64,000 nt of DNA from Mesorhizobium sp. DCY119 (GTDB lineage Bacteria > Pseudomonadota > Alphaproteobacteria > Rhizobiales > Rhizobiaceae), in NCBI RefSeq assembly GCF_003590645.1, contig NZ_CP031834.1:2046501-2110500 (forward strand), given 5' to 3'. Under the pieces are notes generated by a model. The model searched no databases. It saw only the letters and a program-made list of their open reading frames with translations, and had not been told where the DNA came from. Below are positions 57,347-64,000 of this stretch, in pieces (positions within the stretch are counted from its first letter, which is position 1; each line of letters opens with the position of its first letter). Both the position numbers and the translations under genes were made by a program.

Positions 57347-58531
57347 CTAAATTTTCGTCCGTATGCCGACGAAGGCATCTACCGTCTTCTTCTCGACGTC
57401 GATCACCGTCAGGAAGCGCTGCGTGTAGTCGACGCGGACGACTAGCGAGACGGCCTTTGTCGCCTGGAAGCTGGCTTCGCCATAGAGGCCGTGGGCGCGC
57501 TCCTTGTTTTCGTAGAGCAGGTTTTCCTTGAGTTCGGCGAAGGCGCCGGTGGCAAGCGTCAGCCGTTCGTTCATCAGAAACCGCGCTTCGATCTCGCCGC
57601 GCTGCAGCCATGACGCCAGCGGGTCGTCGCTGTCGACGGTCTCGAAGCGGCCAAAATAGGCGCCACGCAGTTCGAAGCCATGCGGCAGCGGCTGAACGAC
57701 GGCGACCCGCCACGTCGGGCGCACGCTTTGATAGATGTCCTGCGCGCCGCGCAGCATCTGCACGCCGAGCGCGCCGGTGATGCTGGCTCCGGTCTGGCCC
57801 TTGTAGCCGGCCTCCGCCTGCAGCGTGTATTCGGCGAGCGACAGGCCGACGGGTGGCGAGCCCAGCTTTTCCACCGAGACGAACTGCGCCGAAGACGAAA
57901 CGCCATAGGCCGCCGGTCCGACAGTGCGCATGAGCTTTGCGCCGACCTGCGTGCGGTTCTTGTCGGGGTCGAGTTTTGTGCGCGGCAGGACATCGTCCTG
58001 GAAGCGCGACTCGCCAAGCAGTTCATAGGCATTGGCCAGTTCGAGGATCAATGCCGTGCCGCCACCGAGATCGATGCCGGCCTGCCCCTGTGCGCCGAAC
58101 ACCTGCTTGGGCGCGCGCGTGCCGATGATGAAGGGGCCGATGGCAAAATCGTCGCCTTCGGTCGAAAGCCTGTAGGTGAGGGTGCCGCGCAGTTCCAGCG
58201 CGGGGCTGACGCGCCTGGTTACGTCGAGCAATAGTGCGCCGGCGCGGTCGTCTTCTATCTTCACCGTGTCGTAGCGCGTCGCCTGGATTTCGGCGCCGAA
58301 TTTTACCGTCCCGTCGTCGATCTGCCATTCGTGCTGCAACGAGCCGCGGATCAGTGAATACCAGTCTGGTATGGCGAATTCGCTGTCGAGCGCGTTGCTG
58401 GTCCAGTGGCGCTCGACGCTGGTGACGATCTTGGGTGCCGATGAGGGGGGCGATCCTGCCGGTGCAAGATCTGCTGCCACTGACGGCGTCGCCAGAAGAG
58501 CCAGCATGAGAGAGGCACTTTGGACCCGCAC
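57347..58531 (-). CDS. Outer membrane beta-barrel protein (BBP2-like)
   Basis: A 394-residue predicted outer-membrane barrel. GTG start at 58531 with GGAG upstream gives a signal peptide ending TPSVAAD. The rest is a series of amphipathic strands with aromatic girdles (YSLIRGSLQHEWQIDDGTVKFGAEIQA-type alternation) and no cytoplasmic domain; the final strand ends DAFVGIRTKI, with hydrophobic alternate residues as needed for BAM recognition. Similar proteins are filed as putative beta-barrel porin 2. Substrate unknown. An upstream ATG reading of 437 residues adds a non-signal extension and is disfavoured. Confidence 0.8.
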   Translation of the reverse strand: MRVQSASLMLALLATPSVAADLAPAGSPPSSAPKIVTSVERHWTSNALDSEFAIPDWYSLIRGSLQHEWQIDDGTVKFGAEIQATRYDTVKIEDDRAGALLLDVTRRVSPALELRGTLTYRLSTEGDDFAIGPFIIGTRAPKQVFGAQGQAGIDLGGGTALILELANAYELLGESRFQDDVLPRTKLDPDKNRTQVGAKLMRTVGPAAYGVSSSAQFVSVEKLGSPPVGLSLAEYTLQAEAGYKGQTGASITGALGVQMLRGAQDIYQSVRPTWRVAVVQPLPHGFELRGAYFGRFETVDSDDPLASWLQRGEIEARFLMNERLTLATGAFAELKENLLYENKERAHGLYGEASFQATKAVSLVVRVDYTQRFLTVIDVEKKTVDAFVGIRTKI

Positions 58532-58559
58532 GGCACGCTCCGGGTTCGGCTTCGAAAAA

Positions 58560-58595
58560 CCCCTTCCGCCTGCGGGGGTGTCGAGGCGGAAGGGG
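58560..58595. other. Stable hairpin in the barrel-gene leader
   Basis: CCCCTTCCGCCT (58560-58571) pairs perfectly with AGGCGGAAGGGG (58584-58595). A second hairpin, GTACCC/GGGTAC, lies at about 58601-58626. Both sit between the divergent barrel and 93-residue genes, in the 5' leader of the former, and could affect its translation. The direct repeat TGGTTGCAT (58679-58687 and 58696-58704) is in the same gap. Confidence 0.4.
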
Positions 58596-58787
58596 CTGGA
58601 GTACCCCGCCGGGAAGCGGAGGGTACGGGCTCTTGCCCGCCCCGAAACATTTGCACGCATTCGGCAAACTTCGCGTTATGGTTGCATGCTATCTTTGGTT
58701 GCATCGAATTGCGTTACGGCCGGCCGCCTTGGCGAGTTGACGGCGCGGGAAGCGGGTGGGCATGGTGCCTGCGAATGGAGAGATGAT

Positions 58788-59069
58788 TTGACCGACTGGC
58801 TTGAGATCCTGAAAGAGCAGACCGAGGCGGGCGCCCGCATGGGCAAGGAAGTGCCGAAAATGCTCTCCGACCCCGACATCAGCGCCGAACAAGTCGGCTC
58901 TTTGTTCCACGCGCTGGAGGAACAGGCCCAGTTCGTCGAGAAACTCACCAAGATCCTCGAAAAATACGGCTACGATTTCGACATCATCAAAGCCGCCGAG
59001 ACGCTGGAGGAGCGCTATGTCGACCTCGCGGCGGAGGCGGCGGAGAAGCTGAGGGCGATGCGGGGGTAG
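58788..59069 (+). CDS. 93-residue acidic helical protein
   Basis: Starts at a TTG (58788) with GGAG 7 bases upstream and reads MTDWLEILKEQTEAGARMG, then SAEQVGSLFHALEEQAQFVEKL and a Glu/Ala-rich C-terminal helix (TLEERYVDLAAEAAEKLRAM). Acidic, fully helical, probably coiled coil, with no signal peptide. No ATG start is well placed; a frame running back to 58371 overlaps the barrel gene and is a shadow. Function unknown. Confidence 0.65.
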   Translation: MTDWLEILKEQTEAGARMGKEVPKMLSDPDISAEQVGSLFHALEEQAQFVEKLTKILEKYGYDFDIIKAAETLEERYVDLAAEAAEKLRAMRG

Positions 59070-59078
59070 GGCATCTCT

Positions 59079-59101
59079 CCTTCTCCCCTTGTGGGAGAAG
59101 G
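59079..59101. terminator. Bidirectional hairpin between convergent genes
   Basis: CCTTCTCCC pairs with GGGAGAAGG around CTTGT, between the stop of the 93-residue gene (59069) and the convergent helicase stop (59114). It may terminate both, although T-runs are short. Confidence 0.6.
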
Positions 59102-59113
59102 AAGGGGCGCACC

Positions 59114-61642
59114 TCAAACCCCCGTCACGAACCCGTCCAGCACCCGCTTCTGTCCAGCCTTGTCGAAATCGATCGTCAGCTTGTTGCCGTCGACGACCGA
59201 GACATTCCCGTTGCCGAATTTCTGGTGGAAGACGCGGTCGCCGACCTTGAAGGGCGAGGGGGTGTCGGAGACGGATTTGGCGACGAGTTCGCCTTCGATG
59301 GTGCGGCTTTTGACCGAGCCGCGGCCGGCGCCATAGCCTGAATCGGTCTCGCCATAGCCGATGCGCTCCACCGCGTGGCCGGAGCGCGAGCCCCAGTTGC
59401 GGTCGGTTGCGTCATTGCGGTTCGCCTGTGCGCGCTGCCAGCCTGGTGTGGCATAGGTGTTGGAGAATGAGCCGGAATCCTGGCCGACATTGTCGAAGCG
59501 CGACGCGCCATAGGGGTTCTGGCGACCGCCGCGCCCGCCGGCGAAGGAGCCGCCGCCGTAGCCGCCATAGCTGTTGCCGGCTTCGGCCACTTCGACATGG
59601 GCCTCGGGCAGTTCGTCGAGAAAGCGCGACGGGATAGTGGATTGCCACAGGCCGTGGATGCGACGGTTGGAAACGAACCAGATGTGCAGGTTCTTCTTGG
59701 CGCGGGTGACGCCGACGTAAGCCAGCCGGCGCTCTTCCTCCAGCCCGGAGCGACCACCCTCGTCAAGCGAGCGCTGGTGCGGGAACAGGCCTTCCTCCCA
59801 GCCGGGGAGGAAGACGGTCTCGAATTCCAGCCCCTTGGCCGAATGCAGCGTCATGATGTTGACTGCGTCGAGGTTTTCGTTCTGCTCGCTGTCCATCACC
59901 AGCGCGACATGCTCGAGGAAGGAGCGCAGCGACTCGTATTCCTCCATGGAGCGGATGAGCTCCTTGAGGTTTTCGAGCCGGCCCGGCGCTTCGGCCGAGC
60001 GGTCGTTCTTCCACATGTCGGTGTAGCCGGATTCCTCGAGGATCGTCTCGGCAAGCTCGGTGTGCGGCGTGTTGTCGAGAGCCTTCTGCCAGCGCTCGAA
60101 ATTGGCCGCGACCTCGCGCAAGGCGGCGCGCGGCTTGGGCTTCAGCTCGTCGCTTTCGGCGAGGTTTCCGGCGGCCTCCAGCATCGGAATGCGCAGCGCG
60201 CGGGCCGTGTCGTGCACCTGCCGTATGGCCGCTTCGCCAAGGCCGCGTTTGGGCACGTTGACGATGCGCTCGAAGGCGAGGTCGTCGGCCGGCTGGGCGA
60301 CGACGCGGAAATAGGCCATGGCATCGCGGATTTCCTGGCGCTCGTAGAAGCGCGGGCCGCCGATGACGCGGTAGTTCAGGCCGAGCGTGACGAAACGGTC
60401 TTCGAATTCGCGCATCTGGAAGGAGGCACGCACGAGGATGGCCATGTCGTTGAGCTTGTGGCCCTTGCGCTGGGCGGACTCGATCTCCTCGCCGACGGCG
60501 CGGGCTTCCTCCTCCGAATCCCAGGCGGCGTGGACATTTACCCGGGAGTCGTCGTCCTCGACCTTTTCGGTGAACAGCGTCTTGCCCAGCCGCCCCTCAT
60601 TGTGGGCGATGAGGTGGGAGGCTGCACCGAGGATATGGGCCGTCGAGCGGTAGTTGCGCTCGAGGCGGATGACGGTGGCGCCGGGAAAATCCTTGTCGAA
60701 GCGCAGGATGTTGTCGACCTCGGCACCGCGCCAGCCATAGATCGACTGGTCGTCGTCGCCGACGCAGCAGACATTCTTCTGGCCCGGCGCGCCGGTTTCC
60801 TGTGCCAGCAGCCGCAGCCACATATATTGCGCGGTGTTGGTGTCCTGATACTCGTCGACGAGGATATATTTGAAGCGCTTGTGATATTCCTTCAGCACAT
60901 CTGGGTGGCCGCGAAAAATGCGGATCGGGTGGCAGAGCAGGTCGCCGAAATCGCAGGCGTTCAGCGTCTTCAGCCGGTCCTGATAGGCCTGATAGAGCTG
61001 GCGGCCCTTGCCGTTGGCGAAGGCGCGGGCGTCGCCCTCGGGAATTTCGGAGGGGCCGAGGCCCTTGTTCTTCCAGCCGTCGATCATCATGGCGAACTGG
61101 CGCGCCGGCCAGCGCTTGTCGTCCAGCCCCTCGGCCTGGATGAGCTGCTTGATCAGGCGGATGACGTCGTCGGTGTCGAGAATGGTGAAGTCGGAGCGCA
61201 GACCGGCCAGCTCGGCATGGCGGCGCAGCATTTTCACGCCGATGGAGTGGAAGGTGCCGAGCCATGGCATGCCTTCGACAGCCTCGCCGACCAGCAGGCC
61301 GACGCGCTGCTTCATCTCGCGCGCGGCCTTGTTGGTGAAGGTCACGGCGAGGATCTGGCTGGGGAAGGCGCGGCCGAGGCTGAGGATGTGGGCGATGCGG
61401 GTGGTCAGCACGCGCGTCTTGCCGGTGCCGGCGCCAGCCAGAACCAGAACCGGGCCGTCGATGGTTTCCACCGCCAGCCGCTGCTCTTCGTTGAGGCCTT
61501 TCAGATAATCCGGGGCCGAACCCTGCCGGGCAGCCATGGCGCGCGCGGCAATGCCACCGCCTTGCGCCGGCGCGCGCGCAGGGGCAGCGCGAGGTGCGGG
61601 GTCCTCGTCGAAGAAGGGCATGTCGTCTGGAAAGTCTGACAT
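59114..61642 (-). CDS. uvrD: UvrD/PcrA-type DNA helicase
   Basis: An 842-residue superfamily 1A 3'-5' helicase of repair and replication restart. Motifs in order: Q-motif LNEEQRLAVE, Walker A LAGAGTGKTRVLTTRI, TFTNKAAREMKQRV, Walker B ILVDEYQDTN, GDDDQSIYGWRGA, LERNYRST, the motif V block VNIMTLHSAKGLEFETVFL and motif VI EERRLAYVGVTRAKK. The C-terminus has a Gly-rich stretch (about 680-760) and a UvrD-type tail (FKVGDRVFHQKFGNG, then DFDKAGQKRV), as in PcrA/UvrD of alphaproteobacteria. N-terminal 45 residues are unordered Ala/Pro-rich. Confidence 0.95.
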   Translation of the reverse strand: MSDFPDDMPFFDEDPAPRAAPARAPAQGGGIAARAMAARQGSAPDYLKGLNEEQRLAVETIDGPVLVLAGAGTGKTRVLTTRIAHILSLGRAFPSQILAVTFTNKAAREMKQRVGLLVGEAVEGMPWLGTFHSIGVKMLRRHAELAGLRSDFTILDTDDVIRLIKQLIQAEGLDDKRWPARQFAMMIDGWKNKGLGPSEIPEGDARAFANGKGRQLYQAYQDRLKTLNACDFGDLLCHPIRIFRGHPDVLKEYHKRFKYILVDEYQDTNTAQYMWLRLLAQETGAPGQKNVCCVGDDDQSIYGWRGAEVDNILRFDKDFPGATVIRLERNYRSTAHILGAASHLIAHNEGRLGKTLFTEKVEDDDSRVNVHAAWDSEEEARAVGEEIESAQRKGHKLNDMAILVRASFQMREFEDRFVTLGLNYRVIGGPRFYERQEIRDAMAYFRVVAQPADDLAFERIVNVPKRGLGEAAIRQVHDTARALRIPMLEAAGNLAESDELKPKPRAALREVAANFERWQKALDNTPHTELAETILEESGYTDMWKNDRSAEAPGRLENLKELIRSMEEYESLRSFLEHVALVMDSEQNENLDAVNIMTLHSAKGLEFETVFLPGWEEGLFPHQRSLDEGGRSGLEEERRLAYVGVTRAKKNLHIWFVSNRRIHGLWQSTIPSRFLDELPEAHVEVAEAGNSYGGYGGGSFAGGRGGRQNPYGASRFDNVGQDSGSFSNTYATPGWQRAQANRNDATDRNWGSRSGHAVERIGYGETDSGYGAGRGSVKSRTIEGELVAKSVSDTPSPFKVGDRVFHQKFGNGNVSVVDGNKLTIDFDKAGQKRVLDGFVTGV

Positions 61643-61786
61643 TTGCTCCGAATGTAGTGATTCGGGCCAGAAAGGCCAGAAGAAGCGCTAAAACAAAGCG
61701 CGAACAAGCTCGATCTGACGGTATCCGGCGCATAAGGCGTGTGTTTCGGCAGCTTGCGGCGGCGTAGGTGCTCCCATATCCGTCAT

Positions 61787-61815
61787 TTGACAGTGTTTGC
61801 GGTTCGGCGGAAAAC
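61787..61815 (+). promoter_or_regulatory. Possible promoter of the glucose dehydrogenase gene
   Basis: TTGACA at 61787-61792 is an exact -35 hexamer; 17 bases later GAAAAC is a poor -10. It is 81 bases before the gcd start, in the gap between the divergent helicase and gcd genes. Weak support. Confidence 0.3.
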
Positions 61816-61895
61816 TGGCGCCTGACGACTCAACGCTTGGCCGTCGAGGGTTTGGCTTGCCTCGAACGGTCCCCGAAATCATAAGGGCAACGATC

Positions 61896-64000
61896 TTGGC
61901 AACGGTTATCACGGCGCTTGTCTTCCTAATTCTTGGGCTCTTCCTAGCCGGTGGCGGCGTGTGGCTCGCCACGGTCGGTGGCAGTCTCTACTACGTCATT
62001 GTGGGCATCGGCTTCCTGCTGACGGCGTGGCTGCTGTTCAAGCGTTCGGGGGCTGCGCTTTGGGTTTTCGCGCTGGTGCTGATCGGAACGCTGGCCTGGG
62101 CAATATGGGAAGTCGGTCTCGACTGGTGGCAGCTTGGACCGCGAGGCGGTGTTGTCGTGCTTCTGGCGCTGTGGCTGCTGACGCCGTGGGTGCGGCGGCG
62201 CCTGACGGCTTCCGGCGGCGCAATTCCGCTGGCGGCCGGCGTTCTTGCCGCACTGATTGCGGCAGGCGCGTCGATGACGGTCGATCCGCAGGACATCGCC
62301 GGCGAGTTGCCGACGGACAAGGTCGCCGCCACGCCGGATCTCGGCGGCGGCGACGTGCCGGCGGGCGAATGGCATTTCTACGGCCGCACGCAATATGGCC
62401 AGCGCTATTCGCCGCTCGACCAGATCACGCCTCAGAACGTCTCGACGCTGACGCCGGCATGGACCTTCCAGACCGGAGATGTGCGCACGTCGGCGGACGT
62501 GCCGGAAACGACCTATCAGGTGACGCCGCTGAAGATTGGCGACACGCTTTATATCTGCACGCCGCACAACTGGGCGATTGCCATCGACGCGGCGACCGGC
62601 AAGGAAAAGTGGCGCTTCGATCCCAAGATCGCCGAGGACAGCGACCGCCAGCACCAGACCTGCCGCGGCGTGTCCTATTACAATGACACCAAGGTCGCAG
62701 CCGGGCAGCCCTGCGCGCAGCGCGTCTACCTGCCGACCTCGGATGCACGCCTGATCGCACTCGATGCGGCTAACGGGCAGGTTTGCAGCGGCTTTGCCAA
62801 TGGCGGCACGATCGATCTCTACGCCAACATGCCCTACAAGCAGCCGGGCTATTATTATTCGACTTCGGCGCCATTGATCGCCGGAGGCAAGATCATCGTC
62901 GGCGGTGCGGTCAACGACAACTATGCAGCCGACGAGCCGTCGGGCGTCATCCGTGCCTATGATGCCGACACCGGCGCGCTGGTGTGGAACTTCGATTCCG
63001 GCAATCCGGACAAGACGACGCCGATCGCTGCCGGCGAAACCTACACGGCGAACTCGCCCAACATGTGGTCCACGCCAAGTGCGGATGAGAAGCTCGGCCT
63101 GCTTTTCGTGCCGCTCGGCAACAAGACGCCGGACCAGCTTGGCATGGATCGCAGCGAGAATGTCGAAAAGTTCTCGTCATCGATCACCGCGCTCGATCTC
63201 AACACCGGGCAGATGCGCTGGGTGCGCCAGACCGTGCATCACGATCTGTGGGACATGGATATTCCCGCACAACCGAGCTTGGTCGACATTAATACGGACA
63301 AGGGCGTGGTGCCTGCGCTCGTCGGTCCGACGAAGCAGGGCGACATCTATGTGCTCGATCGCCGCACGGGCGAGCCTGTGCTTTCCGTCACCGAGATGCC
63401 GGCGCCGGGCGGTGCGATCGAAGGCGACCACGCATCGCCGACGCAGCCTGTGTCTGCCCTGACCTTCATGCCGCCGCCGCTGACCGGCAAGGACATGTGG
63501 GGCATCACCATGTTCGACCAGCTTGTCTGCCGCATAAAGCTGACGCAACTTCGCTACGAGGGCCGCTACACGCCGCCATCGCTGCAGGGCTCGCTGATCT
63601 ATCCCGGCAATTTCGGAACGTTCAACTGGGGCGGCGTCGCCGTCGACCCGGTGCGGCAGGTGATGTTCGGCATGCCGACCTATCTCGCTTTCACGTCAAA
63701 GCTTATTCCCCGCGCCGACGTGCCGCCGCCGGATGGTTCGAAGGGTAGCGAGCAGGGCCTGAACCGCAATGAGGGATTGCCCTATGCGGTGGTGATGGGG
63801 CCGTTCCTGTCGCCGCTCGGCATTCCCTGCCAGTCGCCGCCCTGGGGTTATGTCGCCGGTGCCGATCTCAGAACCGGCAAGATCGCCTACAAGCACCGCA
63901 ACGGCACGGTCTACGACATGACGCCGCTGCCGCTGCCCCTCAAGGTCGGCGTGCCGGGCATTGGCGGGCCGATGATCACCGCCGGCGGCGTCGCCTTCCT
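61896..64000 (+). CDS. gcd: Membrane-bound PQQ-dependent glucose dehydrogenase (5' part)
   Basis: Quinoprotein that oxidises glucose to gluconate in the periplasm and passes electrons to ubiquinone. The window ends inside the gene after about 701 codons; roughly 80-100 residues are missing at the C-terminus. Residues 1-135 contain about five helices (ITALVFLILGLFLAGGGVWL onward). The PQQ propeller starts near 155 (EWHFYGRTQYGQRYSPLDQI) and includes RQHQTCRGVSYY, SPNMWSTPSADEKLGLLFVP and the catalytic Asp region VHHDLWDMDIPAQPSL. TTG start with AAGGG upstream; a further TTG upstream is possible. The reading frame is open to the edge. Confidence 0.93.
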   Translation, partial: MATVITALVFLILGLFLAGGGVWLATVGGSLYYVIVGIGFLLTAWLLFKRSGAALWVFALVLIGTLAWAIWEVGLDWWQLGPRGGVVVLLALWLLTPWVRRRLTASGGAIPLAAGVLAALIAAGASMTVDPQDIAGELPTDKVAATPDLGGGDVPAGEWHFYGRTQYGQRYSPLDQITPQNVSTLTPAWTFQTGDVRTSADVPETTYQVTPLKIGDTLYICTPHNWAIAIDAATGKEKWRFDPKIAEDSDRQHQTCRGVSYYNDTKVAAGQPCAQRVYLPTSDARLIALDAANGQVCSGFANGGTIDLYANMPYKQPGYYYSTSAPLIAGGKIIVGGAVNDNYAADEPSGVIRAYDADTGALVWNFDSGNPDKTTPIAAGETYTANSPNMWSTPSADEKLGLLFVPLGNKTPDQLGMDRSENVEKFSSSITALDLNTGQMRWVRQTVHHDLWDMDIPAQPSLVDINTDKGVVPALVGPTKQGDIYVLDRRTGEPVLSVTEMPAPGGAIEGDHASPTQPVSALTFMPPPLTGKDMWGITMFDQLVCRIKLTQLRYEGRYTPPSLQGSLIYPGNFGTFNWGGVAVDPVRQVMFGMPTYLAFTSKLIPRADVPPPDGSKGSEQGLNRNEGLPYAVVMGPFLSPLGIPCQSPPWGYVAGADLRTGKIAYKHRNGTVYDMTPLPLPLKVGVPGIGGPMITAGGVAF

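Noticed and set aside
58371-58787. N-terminal extension of the 93-residue protein
   Set aside because: It runs antisense through the barrel-gene start and its hairpin leader; the TTG at 58788 has a proper GGAG.
59597-61639. Long plus-strand frame opposite the helicase gene
   Set aside because: Antisense shadow; the helicase motifs on the minus strand are complete.
61780-61797. PHO-box-like sequence upstream of gcd (CCGTCAT-TTGA-CAGTGTT)
   Set aside because: The first half is close to consensus but the second matches only about 4 of 7 bases; it overlaps a TTGACA hexamer that explains it equally well.

Overview
The window looks like chromosomal DNA of an alphaproteobacterium of the order Hyphomicrobiales (Rhizobiales), most likely Mesorhizobium or a close Phyllobacteriaceae relative. 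This is inferred from GC-rich sequence, the gene order mraZ-rsmH-ftsL-ftsI-murE-murF-mraY-murD-ftsW-murG-murC-murB-ddlB-ftsQ-ftsA-ftsZ-lpxC-bamD-recN-ligA, GANTC (CcrM-type) and TTAA-N7-TTAA (CtrA-type) sites beside cell-cycle genes, a betaine-lipid btaAB operon behind a PHO box, and rhizobial-style palindromic intergenic elements. No phage, IS element, CRISPR array, rRNA or tRNA gene was recognised.

Bases 1-8.7 kb are metabolic: a DUF2293 protein and TrmO facing an ArsR-methyltransferase fusion regulator with metF; a 28-residue membrane peptide gene; a DMT transporter; lysR-yeiH; and a type III PLP decarboxylase with a BKACE-type enzyme. From 8.7 to 12.5 kb come cell-wall hydrolases (MltB-type transglycosylase, GH25 lipoprotein) and a beta-lactamase-fold serine hydrolase. 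From 12.5 to 14.5 kb lies btaAB for phosphorus-free membrane lipid. From 14.6 to 19.2 kb is a fused 5-oxoprolinase/hydantoinase gene carrying two palindromic elements in frame, divergent from a MarR-type regulator.

From 19.3 to 24.5 kb are a small lipoprotein, a TerB-J-domain protein overlapping an AmpD-like amidase, a lytic transglycosylase, RNase P RNA, a ParDE toxin-antitoxin pair and a Cys/Met-metabolism PLP enzyme. From 24.8 to 45 kb is the division and cell-wall (dcw) cluster, a long chain of genes mostly joined by ATGA or TGATG overlaps. It is interrupted by a 259-bp gap before ddlB packed with GANTC sites, and by a terminator plus CtrA-type box between ftsZ and lpxC. bamD, recN and ligA follow.

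From 50 to 64 kb is a looser set: azlCD, an aminopeptidase P, a 56-residue conserved-looking small protein, prmA, a SCO-family copper protein with a small membrane protein, creA, a hexapeptide-repeat acetyltransferase of the phosphonate-associated type, a secreted Gly/Asn-rich repeat protein, an outer-membrane barrel, a small acidic protein, a UvrD/PcrA helicase and the first part of a membrane-bound PQQ glucose dehydrogenase cut by the window end.

The best leads are the in-frame palindromic elements inside the oxoprolinase gene, the GANTC cluster before ddlB-ftsQAZ, the PHO box of btaAB, the CtrA box of lpxC, and several small genes (28, 56, 57, 68, 93 and 107 residues). No complete new defence or mobile system was found.
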